This document shows, in pieces, positions 54,189 to 63,372 of a DNA stretch of 64,000 bases. The position numbers and the translations under genes are program-made. The stretch covers positions 62,001-126,000 of the forward strand of contig CAVUAI010000064.1 of the NCBI GenBank assembly GCA_963739385.1, read 5' to 3'. The DNA is from VAZQ01 sp963739385. Its GTDB lineage: Bacteria; Pseudomonadota; Alphaproteobacteria; Rhizobiales; Xanthobacteraceae. Under the pieces are notes generated by a model that saw nothing but the letters and a program-made list of their open reading frames with translations, searched no databases and was not told the DNA's origin. Position 1 is the first letter of the stretch; the number at the start of each line of letters is the position of its first letter.

Positions 54189-54743
54189 CTACCGTTGGAT
54201 GCGACTGATCTTGGAGCCTTCGAGTGTCAGATTGTACATCAGCCCCTTCTGATCGAAGATGAACCCGACCACCGGACTACGGATGCTGTTGGTGTCGATC
54301 TGCCCGCCGGCCCCAACCGCGATAATGGCGATCGATCCGTCGACGCCGACCTTCCAGCCGTCGGTGCGCTGGAAATTGGCGAGTGCCGTCTCGGTCATGA
54401 ACATGATGATCACGGATCGCGCCTGCGCACCGAACTGAAACCCGATCGATGCCGAAATGATGTTGTAATAGCCGGCGGTGCGGCCGCGAATGTGCAGCGC
54501 GCCTTCGCCATATTCGCCGCCGATCCCGAAGCCCGCCTTGACGATTGTCGGGAAGACCAGGATTGCCACCGCCTGGTTGGCAAGGTCCCGTCCCGACCAG
54601 ACCTCCCGGAAGAAGTCTTCGAGCGTCGCGCTCACGCTCGCGTCGATCTCCGGGGCCGATGCGGCCTGGTCCCGTGGGGCCAGGCAGAGTGCTGCAAGCA
54701 GCGCCACCACGGCAATCGTTGGTCTGTTGATTCTGCTGTGCAT
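54189..54743 (-). CDS. SYLF/YSC84-domain lipid-binding protein
   Basis: This 184-residue exported protein has a signal (TIAVVALLAALCLAPRDQA). The body has SYLF-family landmarks: AILVFPTIVKAGFGIGGEYG, GYYNIISASIGFQFGAQARS and the C-terminal FDQKGLMYNLTLEGSKI. GGGGGA supports ATG 54743. SYLF proteins bind phosphoinositide-like or other lipids; bacterial members are periplasmic or outer-membrane associated. Confidence 0.87.
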   Translation of the reverse strand: MHSRINRPTIAVVALLAALCLAPRDQAASAPEIDASVSATLEDFFREVWSGRDLANQAVAILVFPTIVKAGFGIGGEYGEGALHIRGRTAGYYNIISASIGFQFGAQARSVIIMFMTETALANFQRTDGWKVGVDGSIAIIAVGAGGQIDTNSIRSPVVGFIFDQKGLMYNLTLEGSKISRIQR

Positions 54744-54882
54744 CAGTTCCCCCTTTGTCGCGCTCGGGGCGCCACCGTAGCAATGGGCGCGCCGCCTAAC
54801 TAACCTCAAGCTCATGACGGTACGCGACCTGAAATTCCATCCTATGCCGCGGCGATTCGTACGGCAAAGGATGGATCGGCAG

Positions 54883-55227
54883 CTATGCCGCGCACGCACG
54901 TGCTAGCGCCAGCGCGTGCTCGCTTGGGAACGATCCATCCATTGACTTAACTTCGAGCCGCGTCTGTCTGCCCCCATCTTCGTTGACGAACGAGAGCTCC
55001 CATAGTGTTTCTGAGCCGTTAGTACGAGCTATTCTGATAACGTACTGCTCCCTATCCATCAGCGCCAATCGCTCGTGCCGCCGAGCAAGTTGCTCAAATG
55101 TGCAGGACGCAAGGCTCACATAGTTGCCCTCAAGATGATCAATAGCCATTGGGGTTCCAAAAAACTGAGCCGAACCGGCACAGCTGACGAGGATGATTGC
55201 GGATATCAGCAATGCTAAAAGTGACAC
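54883..55227 (-). CDS. small lipoprotein, hypothetical
   Basis: This 114-residue protein has a lipoprotein signal (LLALLISAIILVSCAGS; lipobox LVSC). The mature part has a helix (FEQLARRHERLALMDREQYV) and beta pairs (TLWELSFVNEDGGRQTRLEV). The start is GTG at 55227. It is not in an operon. No function is recognised. Confidence 0.7.
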   Translation of the reverse strand: MSLLALLISAIILVSCAGSAQFFGTPMAIDHLEGNYVSLASCTFEQLARRHERLALMDREQYVIRIARTNGSETLWELSFVNEDGGRQTRLEVKSMDGSFPSEHALALARACAA

Positions 55228-55876
55228 CTGAATGGCTCTCTATGCCGGTTGGCCGTAGCTTGTCAGTTGTGCCTATTCCACCGCACACGGTGCGACACCA
55301 AGGGACTTCGCTTGCGGGACTCGGGAGAGCGCTGGAAAAAGGGACCATTGCGCCACCCGAACAGCGACCAGCCCGCGCGACACCGCATTTTCTGAGACTT
55401 GCGCAATCGAAGCGCTGACGCGTTCCGCCCCTCGCTGCCACTCGTCCCGGCTACTCATGGGTCGATCGATGTGCACAAAAAGAAACTCTCTTGTCTCTTG
55501 CGCGCATCGTCTTCCAGTGCATTCAACGCGCAATAGTGATATTTCTCGCCGCAGCTGGCTCCTTTGGCATGTGCCAACCGTGCCGCAATATGGTTGACGG
55601 ACGGTTAATCCCCGACACCCGGCATTTCGAGCGCGACAGGCTCCGCCATTGCGCGAATAGAGTTCATCATTTCGGGTGGAAGAAACGAGACAGGATTTTT
55701 GGAGGCGCTTGGCACGTGTAGGGCGCAGTTCTCCAGCTCGGGTTACGCGCGGTGGCAAAGCGTGCGTCGCCTTCCGACGAGCGACTTGGGGGGCAGGGCA
55801 GCACAATCAATTCTCAGCAGCTCTCCGCGCGGGCGACAGAAGTCGGAGACAATCTTGATCTGGTTGGCGCCAATCA
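55228..55876. other. gene-poor region with decayed coding remnants
   Basis: About 650 bases without a supported gene. Frames on both strands are Arg/Ser/Cys-rich and lack ribosome sites. It leads into a fragment of a histidine kinase C-terminus. Confidence 0.4.
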
Positions 55877-55958
55877 GGGGCGGCGCGTGACCGTGAGCAG
55901 CGGACCGGGCAAAGGCTCAGAGTTTACGGCGCGCCTGCCGGGCGGAGCGGAACGATGA
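55877..55958 (+). pseudogene. C-terminal fragment of a histidine kinase ATPase domain
   Basis: The frame ends with GRRVTVSSGPGKGSEFTARL then PGGAER and a stop. This matches the last strand of kinase ATPase domains (GGxVxVxSxGxGxGSEFxVxLP). Nothing upstream in this frame resembles the rest of a kinase, so it is a remnant left by deletion or rearrangement. Confidence 0.55.
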
Positions 55959-56136
55959 GCAAATCCGGCAGTTGGGTCATTCGCGTCGATCGGGCGTCTT
56001 TCACGAGTCCGCTTGTCCTCGCATTTCGGGCATTCAGGCCGCTGTCACATTCGTCGCGATGTGCCAAGAACCGACATCCCGATCCCAGGAAACCCAGGCG
56101 CCTTGCGTCGCTGGGGAGCCAGGAGAGCTCGAACCG

Positions 56137-57498
56137 TCAGAGAACGAACCAGCTCGCATCGACTGCCTGCGCGCCGACCCGGATCACTCCATCGGCTTCG
56201 GCGTCGGCGTCGGTGTTGAGCTGGATGAAAGTAACGGTGCCAACATGGGCAACGCTGACCTGCCCGGCCGCCGTGAACGGATTGCTGGCGTCGCCGATGA
56301 ACGTGAAGGCGGTGTCGCCATTCCCGGCGTTGCCGTCGGCGTCGATCAGACTGAGTACGATCAGGTCGCCGTCCGCCGCGTTGAAATCCCTGACGGTATC
56401 CGAGTTGGCGTCGAGCGTGGAGCCCATCTCGGTGATCGAATGCCAGACGAAGACGTCCCAACCATCGCCGCCGAACATGGTATCGAGGCCCGCGCCGCCA
56501 ACGATGACATTGTTGCCGGCGTTGCCGATGATGATGTTGGCGTATTCGTTGCCGCCCAGACTGATCGCCGTCGCCGCGGTCGGATCGGTGGTCTCGAGGA
56601 TCTCGACCTCCGAGCCGGGCGCGAGGCTGTAGCTCGTGCTGGTCCGGACCCGGTCGGCGCCCTGGCCGGCGACCTCGATGATGTCGTCGGCCCCATTGTC
56701 GACGTAGTACGTGTCGTCGCCGGTGCCGCCCTGCATCGTATCGGCGCCGGCGCCGCCATCGAGCGTGTCGTTGCCGTCCATGCCGCGGAGCGTGTCATTG
56801 CCATTTCCGCCATGGAGGCTGTCGGCGCCGCCGTAGCCCTTGAGCGTGTCGTTGCCGTCCATGCCCATGAGCTCGTTGATGCCGTCGTCTCCCCACAGGG
56901 TGTCGGCGTAGATCGAGCCGGTGAGGTTTTCGATGCCAATGAAGGTGTCGCCTTCGGCGTCGCCGCCCGCTCCAACAAGGCCAAGCACGGCAAACACGCC
57001 CTCGGGCGACTCATAGTATGAGGCCGTATCGATCCCCACGGAACCCTGGAGGTCGTCGGCACCGCCTCCGCCTTTGAGCGTGTCGTTGCCCGATCCACCA
57101 CTCATGAAGTCGTCACCGCCTTTGCCGTCGAGGAAGTCGTTACCGTCCAATCCATACAGCGAGTTGGAACTATTGTTGCCGACGAGCGCGTCCGCGTAAT
57201 CGCTGCCGGTAAGGTTCTCGATGTTGGTGTAGGTATCGCCTTCGGCGTCGCCGCCGACGCCCGCTCCCGCGGTCAGGCTCGCAATGATGCCAGCGGTGGA
57301 GGTGACGTAGCTCGCCGTGTCGGAGCCTCCTCCACCGTTGATCGCATCGGCGCCGGTGCCGCCGACGATACGGTCGTCGCCGGTTTGGCCGAAGATCGAG
57401 TCATTGCCGCCGTAGCCGTAGATCAGGTCATCGCCGAAGGTGACACCATCGAACAGATTGATGGTTTCGGAGCCGTTCGTTCCTTCCACGAAAGCCAT
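56137..57498 (-). CDS. RTX calcium-binding repeat protein
   Basis: This 453-residue acidic protein is built of glycine/aspartate nonapeptide repeats of the GGxGxDxLx type, in blocks at about residues 28-60, 112-150 and 210-275, and a further one near 330-345 (GNNVIVGGAGLDTMFGGDGW). There is no N-terminal signal; the C-terminal 100 residues form an M10-peptidase-C-like or DUF4214-free RTX end. Such proteins leave by type I secretion, then fold on binding Ca2+. No HlyB/HlyD/TolC genes are nearby. A HlyC-like acyltransferase is encoded directly upstream. Confidence 0.88.
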   Translation of the reverse strand: MAFVEGTNGSETINLFDGVTFGDDLIYGYGGNDSIFGQTGDDRIVGGTGADAINGGGGSDTASYVTSTAGIIASLTAGAGVGGDAEGDTYTNIENLTGSDYADALVGNNSSNSLYGLDGNDFLDGKGGDDFMSGGSGNDTLKGGGGADDLQGSVGIDTASYYESPEGVFAVLGLVGAGGDAEGDTFIGIENLTGSIYADTLWGDDGINELMGMDGNDTLKGYGGADSLHGGNGNDTLRGMDGNDTLDGGAGADTMQGGTGDDTYYVDNGADDIIEVAGQGADRVRTSTSYSLAPGSEVEILETTDPTAATAISLGGNEYANIIIGNAGNNVIVGGAGLDTMFGGDGWDVFVWHSITEMGSTLDANSDTVRDFNAADGDLIVLSLIDADGNAGNGDTAFTFIGDASNPFTAAGQVSVAHVGTVTFIQLNTDADAEADGVIRVGAQAVDASWFVL

Positions 57499-57543
57499 GT
57501 CTCGTTCCTTTCGTCGTCAGAGCCAAGTTCCATAATGGGTCGA

Positions 57544-58116
57544 TCACCGCTGCATCGATTTGTCCGATGGAGGGCACGCGTCGCCGTTTGGTCGCCTGAG
57601 GTGTTGTGCGACGAAGTCGTTGACGCGCAGTCGCGCCGGCCGGACGCTGCCGTCCTTGTAGAAGCGCTTGAAATAGACCGTGTCCTTGCCTGCGATGACC
57701 TTGCGCGCCTCGCCGAGCAGGAAGCGGTTCACCTTGCCCGTGTTCGCTGCCCACGCGTTGAAGACCACGCAATCGCCGTCCAGGCTGTCCGCGAAGGACA
57801 ATGCCCCGCGGCCTTCCACCCAGGCCTCGGCATTTTCCTTCGAGGTCAGGGCCCAGCCCATGAATCCCTGGATCTGGTTCTTGCTGTCGACCGCGAAGCA
57901 GTAATGCTTGCGATTGATCTGGCCGACCAGGATGCGCGACCAATCGCCGAAGCGCAGATTGGCGAAGGCCGGCTTCGTCATCAGGTGGTTCACGGCGAGC
58001 CCAAGGGCGACGAACGGGCTTTGGGGCCGGAACACCTTCAGGTCCGGGGGCGGAGCGAGCGGAATGACGCTGATGTTGCCGGGGACGGGGGCCATTGCGG
58101 CGTTCTCCGTGAGCAA
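57544..58116 (-). CDS. HlyC/ToxC-like toxin-activating lysine acyltransferase
   Basis: This 190-residue protein resembles HlyC-type acyltransferases in length and order. A catalytic His candidate lies in LAVNHLMTKPAFANLRFGDW, followed by YCFAVDSKNQIQGFMGWALT. An Asp candidate is in SLDGDCVVFNAWAA, and the C-terminal DTVYFKRFYKDGSVRPAR matches the family end. HlyC transfers fatty acyl groups from acyl-ACP to internal Lys residues of RTX toxins. The gene lies 45 bases upstream of the RTX protein on the same strand, the standard C-A order. Residue assignments are by eye. Confidence 0.75.
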   Translation of the reverse strand: MLTENAAMAPVPGNISVIPLAPPPDLKVFRPQSPFVALGLAVNHLMTKPAFANLRFGDWSRILVGQINRKHYCFAVDSKNQIQGFMGWALTSKENAEAWVEGRGALSFADSLDGDCVVFNAWAANTGKVNRFLLGEARKVIAGKDTVYFKRFYKDGSVRPARLRVNDFVAQHLRRPNGDACPPSDKSMQR

Positions 58117-58361
58117 TGGCTCCGCCGCGGTGCGGCTTGGCCTTGCTCAGGTTTGTCCCATCCACCGGGTTGGACGCGGCCGACGCTGCAAAGGTTCAAA
58201 GTTCCATGAAGCCCGCTCGCGTCGATCAGGTGATCAATAGCGATTTCCCGATGTCCGGTCCGGGTCAATCGCGCCGCTTCGAACATGGAGCAGCAATGTC
58301 TGCTTCACCCCCAAGAACAGACCTTCGCAACGCTGCTGAGCACTTCTGAAAAGTGCCAATA

Positions 58362-58853
58362 TCACCTCGTCGCCGCGCGGGCGAGCAGCGTGGGCGGCAC
58401 CACGAGGCTGAGCGCGCGGGCGGTTTGCAGATCAATCACTAGTCGGACTTGGTCGGCTGCAAGCTGCACCCCCGAGCGGAGAACAACGGATCGGGGCGTT
58501 ACGAGCAATCCATCGGTGCGCTTCTTCACCAGCTCTTCGAAGATCGTCTCGATGTAACGAGGGCGGCGCTCGCGGCGAGAACATCGATATCCCTCACGCT
58601 GGAAAGCCGCCGAGCGCACGCTTCCTAATTGCGGCCTCGGTGGGCATGGGATAACCGGGATTGACCAGCAGCCCGAGCGCGCGGCAAGCGGCCACAGTTC
58701 AAGCAGCAGTTCCACCCGCTTTGCGCTCAGGTTGGTGACCATGAAGCTGATGCCGGTGGCGTTACTGCTCGGCCGATTGAGACTTGCAACGACCCGTCGT
58801 TACCGCATCGGTGCCGGCTGAGAACACGACCGGAATGGTCGCGGTTGCGGCTT
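58362..58853 (-). pseudogene. ABC transporter substrate-binding protein remnant (PF04392 type)
   Basis: Typical C-terminal family segments are visible in two frames: TIPVVFSAGTDA and, after a shift, VASLNRPSSNATGISFMVTN. Then come KRTDGLLVTPRSV and VQLAADQVRLVIDLQTARAL before PPTLLARA. The N-terminal half is missing and the middle is scrambled. This family is highly expanded in Bradyrhizobium relatives. It is a decayed copy. Confidence 0.75.
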
Positions 58854-58908
58854 ATCCGCAAAAGTCGCTATCGTAAGTTTCCGGGCAGGCCCCGCGTGGG
58901 AGGGACAT

Positions 58909-59916
58909 ATGTGGCTGGTACGGTCTTGGTTGATTGGACTCGTTGCAGCAATTTCACTTCTGGCGCAGGGCGCATCGAAGGCTGAGCCGGTCAAGATCCG
59001 CGTATCCTGGATCGCGCCGCTTTCGAACTGGGCGTCGTTGCTCATGGAGAAAAAGGAGATCGCCCGGCACATGGGGCGGACCTACATATTCGAGCCTGTC
59101 CGCCACGCCGGAACGCCACAAATGATCACAGCGCTCGCAAACAACGAGCTTGAAATTGCAAACCTTGCCTTCTCGACATTGCCAATAGCGATTCACAACG
59201 CGGGCCTCTCCGACCTGCGGGTCATCGCTGATGAATTCCAGGACGGCGTGCAGGACTACTACTCGCAAGAATACATGGTGCTCGCCGACGGGCCGGTGAA
59301 GCGCCTTGAAGACATGAAGGGTCGCGTGGCTGCGATCAATGCCGGCGGCTCGGCCGTCGATGTCGCGATGCGCAAGATGCTGCTCAAGGTAGGGCTCGAG
59401 CAGAAGCGCGACTATGTCATGATCGAGGCGCCATTGCCGACAATGCGTGCCATGCTCGCCGAGAAGAAAGCCGATCTGGTTCCCCTTGTTGTGCCATTCT
59501 CGTTCGATCCAGAGCTGCGCCGCATTGCCAAGCCTCTGTTCTACAACCGCGATGTCATGGGTCTGACGCAGCTCCTGTTCTGGTGCGCGCGGCAGTCCTT
59601 CATCGATAAGAACCGCGCCGCGATGGTGGATTTCATGGAAGACACGCTGCGCATCACCTACTGGTTTCTCGATCCGGCGAACCACGCCGAAGTCGTGGCG
59701 ATTGCTTCGCGCCTGACCAAGCAGCCCCCCGAGCGTCTCGGCTGGGTCTTCACCAAGCAGGATTACTATCACGTGCCGGGAATGCGTCCGGACCTCGACG
59801 CGCTACAGCGCAACGTCGCACTCATCAAAGAACTCGGACTGATCAGCGCCGATACTGATGTGAAAAAGTATTCTGACCTGACCGTTTTAGACGATGCAGC
59901 AAAGCGCCTTAAATAG
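58909..59916 (+). CDS. NMT1/TauA-like periplasmic substrate-binding protein
   Basis: This 335-residue protein has a signal ending near GASKAEP. The mature part has VKIRVSWIAPLSNWASLLME, a GTPQMITALANNELEIANLA segment and LEDMKGRVAAINAGGSAVDV, typical of ABC-type nitrate/sulfonate/pyrimidine-precursor receptors. No permease or ATPase gene is adjacent. It is followed by a racemase-superfamily gene, suggesting uptake and conversion of one small acid. Confidence 0.85.
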   Translation: MWLVRSWLIGLVAAISLLAQGASKAEPVKIRVSWIAPLSNWASLLMEKKEIARHMGRTYIFEPVRHAGTPQMITALANNELEIANLAFSTLPIAIHNAGLSDLRVIADEFQDGVQDYYSQEYMVLADGPVKRLEDMKGRVAAINAGGSAVDVAMRKMLLKVGLEQKRDYVMIEAPLPTMRAMLAEKKADLVPLVVPFSFDPELRRIAKPLFYNRDVMGLTQLLFWCARQSFIDKNRAAMVDFMEDTLRITYWFLDPANHAEVVAIASRLTKQPPERLGWVFTKQDYYHVPGMRPDLDALQRNVALIKELGLISADTDVKKYSDLTVLDDAAKRLK

Positions 59917-60075
59917 CGAAGCCGCTTCCCGGTATCTGACGTCCCAGATCGCTGCTGGTTTCCGGTCCTCAACGCCTTTGCGACAATGCGAACGTTTGGA
60001 CCGAAGAGCGAATCCGTCCATCGCATGGCCGCCGTCCGTCGGGACCGCCCGTTGAAAATTCCAAAGGAGGGCAAA

Positions 60076-60864
60076 TTGGACGCAACGAAGAGATACCGCA
60101 TCTGGGCGCAGGGCGCCACTGATCAGGTTGGCCACCGCAACTACCTGGCGCAGCTGTTGCCGCACATGAAGGCCTGCACGGATCCCGACTTCGAGCTCGA
60201 TTTCAAGACCATGACGCCCTCGGTGACCACGGTGCATGCGTTGTCGGAATTCCGCTTCTCGCGCGCGGTGATACGCGGCGCCATTCAGGCCGAGCGGGAG
60301 GATTATGACGTTTTTTTCATGAACCACTTTCAGGACGTCGGCCTGTACGAGGCGAGAGCGGCGGTGAAAATACCAGTGCTTGGCCTGGGTGAAGCGACCT
60401 TGCTCCATGCCTGCATCATGGGCCGCAAGCTCGGCCTGATAGCGATCAACCCCGCCTTTATACCGACCCATAACGAGCAGATTTGTCGCTATGGGCTGCA
60501 ACACCGGATCGCTGGAATCCGCGCGATGGAAGCCAATATCAGCGATTACATGGAAGCTTTCACATCGCCCGCGAAAAAATTGGAACTGCAGGCCATCTTC
60601 GAACGCGAGGCACGTCGCCTCATCGATGGCGGCGCTGATGTCATCGTGCCGACTGGGGGCATTCCGATGATGTTGTTCGGCAAAGAACCGGACGTCAATG
60701 TGGATGGCGCTCCGATCGTCAACGGAGTCACGGTGGTGATCAAAACCGCCGAAATGGCGGTCAAGCTCAAGCGTCTCGGCATATCGGTCGCGAGCCGCAT
60801 CCCGCAGTCAGGCTTTGCGCTGCCATCTGCCCAGACGCTCGATGAGTTTCTGCGCCATGGCTGA
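60076..60864 (+). CDS. Asp/Glu/hydantoin racemase superfamily protein lacking the catalytic Cys pair
   Basis: This 262-residue protein starts at TTG 60076 with a near-perfect AAAGGAGGG upstream; longer frames are unlikely. The fold is that of hydantoin racemase or maleate isomerase (YRIWAQGATDQVG; LLHACIMGRKLGLIAINPAF; DGGADVIVPTGGIPMMLFG). The two Cys that carry out proton transfer in the family appear as Met-Asn-His (FFMNHFQD) and Thr-Gly-Gly. The reaction is therefore uncertain. Confidence 0.8.
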   Translation: MDATKRYRIWAQGATDQVGHRNYLAQLLPHMKACTDPDFELDFKTMTPSVTTVHALSEFRFSRAVIRGAIQAEREDYDVFFMNHFQDVGLYEARAAVKIPVLGLGEATLLHACIMGRKLGLIAINPAFIPTHNEQICRYGLQHRIAGIRAMEANISDYMEAFTSPAKKLELQAIFEREARRLIDGGADVIVPTGGIPMMLFGKEPDVNVDGAPIVNGVTVVIKTAEMAVKLKRLGISVASRIPQSGFALPSAQTLDEFLRHG

Positions 60865-61129
60865 AGACATCGTTTCTTCGTTAACCGACCAGGCTCGGTT
60901 CCTCCGCAGAACCCGGCACCCATCGCTGCTGCGCCAGCGACAACGTGGCCCGCGGCCTGGCTCGTCGCCAGTTCAACTCAATGTCCGACCTGGGTCAAAA
61001 CCGGCAAATCTCGAAGTGATGTTTTGGCGAGCTCACGCTGAGCGCGTCGTTCCGCTGCAAAGCGGCCGAATTCGATCAGGCGGGTCTTTTAAGGATAGAG
61101 TGACAGAGAGAACTACTCGAACGTTTACG

Positions 61130-62085
61130 CATGTAGTAACAGAAACGAAGGGAGTCAGCCTCATGCTGAAAGAAAACGATGAAGTCGTAGGCGTAGCGCA
61201 AGATGATCATGTAGCTAGTGGCTTGCGCAGTCTACAGCGATAGGCACATAGGTAGAGCGCGTAGTGCAGGTAGATATAGGCAAGTAGCGGAGAGATCACG
61301 CGCCTGAGAGGTAACACTTGCACTGACGCTCACGACACATCTTACAGCACGCGAGCCTTAAGCGATTTCTGGACTGGCGGATGATGAGCTTGTCGCGATA
61401 CTGTGTTCCAAGAACGGATGAGCACTCCTGACGACGGTGTAGAAGAACGACTGGATGTCGGCATACAAGATGAAGTTCACCTTCGGCTTTTGAGCGCGAC
61501 ACGAGCGCATCGAGCGCGTAGTGCGCACGCGGCGGGCGGAACGCGTAGCTGAACGAGAGGAAGTCCTCTCATAGATGGCATTCAGCACAGCAGCGGTAGC
61601 CTCTGAACGATCTTGTCCTCAAGAGCTGCGACGCGAGCGGACGCTGCGCGAGTCGGCTTGGGAATATATACTCGCGTGACGGCAGTGCCGGTACGCTCCT
61701 CGATGGACACGAGCATGCAGGTCCTCAAGATTGCGCTCAAGGTTTTGCTCGTAATCCCGCCACGTCAACGCGTCCACGCCGGCAGCGGCATTCTCTTTGA
61801 GTTCGTAGAACGCCTCGTCGAGCAGGTCGTTGCTGATATGGTGGAAGAGCGCGATGAACCTCTCCTTCTTCCTTTCCTTTGCGACTTTCCGTATGCGCTC
61901 CAGCGCCTGTGACACGGTTGCCCGGTTCTGTGCCCGGTCCGTGCTTTGCTGGTTCGCGTTCCCCTTGGCCCCCGCCCTTCGCTCCACCGGCTCCGCTGCG
62001 GTCGCAATTGTTTTCCGATTTGCCCCCGGAAGCGGACCTAACAGCGGACATCGTGGACGTCTCACAAGCGCCAAGAAGCGATAAC
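61130..62085 (-). pseudogene. degenerate group II intron reverse transcriptase/maturase
   Basis: Reverse-transcriptase segments appear in several frames on the minus strand. These are ALERIRKVAKERKKERFIAL, ENAAAGVDALTWRDYEQNL then LHARVHRGAYR, a later VLNAIYE, then YADIQSFFYTV, and finally LRYAYDFIVFFQH at about 61,170-61,200. The last is the catalytic YADD box changed to YAYD (61,184-61,195). Multiple shifts and the active-site change mean it is dead. Intron RNA may extend towards 62,139. Confidence 0.8.
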
Positions 62086-62139
62086 CTCCCGATTTCATTC
62101 GGGAGGGCACATCGTCACTCTAAGGCTTGTGTTCGTGCA

Positions 62140-63351
62140 CTAGGGCCAGAGCTGTCTGCTTGCCAGCTTGGCACCTTCAGACAATGCTTCGAGCTTGGCC
62201 CAGGCGATCTGCGGATGGACGCGTCCACCGAGGCCACAGTCAGTCCCAGCAATCACGTTCTCGCGGCCGACAGTCTGAGCAAAGCGCACGATGCGGTCGG
62301 CAACGAGTTCAGGGTGCTCGAGAACATTGGTTGCGTGGCTGACGACGCCTGGAATGAGAAGCTTGCTTTGGGGCAGCTTCGTCGTTTTCCAGACCTTCCA
62401 TTCGTGCTCGTGCCGCACATTGGCCGCCTCGATAACGTAGGCCTGCGCCTTCACCTTGATCAGCAAATCGGCCATGTCCTTGAGCGGTACATCGCCCTTA
62501 TGAGGCCCGTGCCAACTGCCCCAGCAAATATGGAAACGGACGCGATCCTCGGGAATGCCTTCCAGGGCATGATTGACCGCCTCCACCTGAAACTCCGCCC
62601 ATTTGCGATAGCCCGCAACATCGTCGTTGAGAGAAAACCACCAGTCGTAGATGTCGACGAGCGCTGGATCATCGATTTGCAGGACGAACCCGGCATCTAC
62701 GATCGCCTTGTATTCTTCGCGAATGGCCTCCGCCAGAGCCCACGTATAATCCTCGCGGTTTTTATAGAATGCGTTCGGCAGGATCTGAAGCGTTGCGGGC
62801 GATACAGCGGTCATAAAGGCCTCCTCGACCCGCGCGCCGCCTACCGCTGATGCTAAATTTTGGATGTCCCGCTGAATGGCCGCGTGGCCGGTATATTTGA
62901 CTGGACTCGTGCAAGTAAGTCCGTACAGCCGGCTGGTGCTGGTGGCAGCCTGAGCTGTAGTGGCTTGGTTGCTGCTGCTGCTTTGACCGGCGCTTGCTTC
63001 CTCGGAGTAAAACTCGGCGAATTCCTTTCGTTCCTTACTCCCGAATGTCCATGCTGCGCGGCCTTTTTTCGCTTCCTCCTGCCTTAGCTCGAAGCCCGCA
63101 AGCCGGTCATAAATGTAGGACCACCACGCTCCAAAATCGACGGAGCGACGCATGGCTTTGCCTAATTCACCATCGTTAACGACATCAATCCCATACCGCG
63201 CTTGCTGCTGAACCACGTCTACAATTGCCGACCGCAAGCGAGGTAACAGCGTCTGGTCCGGGGCGTTGTCTCTGTAAAGCTCGACCAAATCGTCAGGTCG
63301 CGGCAGGCTGCCGACATGCGTCGTCAAGATTCGGTCAATACTTCGTTTCAT
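62140..63351 (-). CDS. cobalamin-independent methionine synthase (MetE C-terminal domain) family protein
   Basis: This 403-residue protein is the single catalytic barrel of MetE. It begins LTTHVGSLPRPDDL. Zinc ligands are all present: His and Cys in FHICWGSWHG, Glu in YVIEAANVRHE and Cys in GTDCGLGG. A Ser/Thr/Gln/Ala-rich insert lies at about residues 120-140. AGGAGG precedes the ATG. Proteins of this short form act as methyltransferases on homocysteine or unknown substrates. A close paralogue is encoded 21 bases upstream. Confidence 0.88.
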   Translation of the reverse strand: MKRSIDRILTTHVGSLPRPDDLVELYRDNAPDQTLLPRLRSAIVDVVQQQARYGIDVVNDGELGKAMRRSVDFGAWWSYIYDRLAGFELRQEEAKKGRAAWTFGSKERKEFAEFYSEEASAGQSSSSNQATTAQAATSTSRLYGLTCTSPVKYTGHAAIQRDIQNLASAVGGARVEEAFMTAVSPATLQILPNAFYKNREDYTWALAEAIREEYKAIVDAGFVLQIDDPALVDIYDWWFSLNDDVAGYRKWAEFQVEAVNHALEGIPEDRVRFHICWGSWHGPHKGDVPLKDMADLLIKVKAQAYVIEAANVRHEHEWKVWKTTKLPQSKLLIPGVVSHATNVLEHPELVADRIVRFAQTVGRENVIAGTDCGLGGRVHPQIAWAKLEALSEGAKLASRQLWP

Positions 63352-63372
63352 TTTCCGCCTCCTGCAGGGCGG

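Noticed and set aside
53936..54208. 90-codon plus-strand frame before the SYLF gene
   Set aside because: It overlaps the 3' end of the SYLF gene, lacks a ribosome site and has no recognisable pattern.
55273..55806. 177-codon minus-strand frame
   Set aside because: Cys/Arg-rich, no ribosome site, no hydrophobic core pattern; part of the decayed region.
56400..57450. periodic DNA repeats
   Set aside because: They encode RTX nonapeptides in one continuous reading frame; not an independent DNA repeat.
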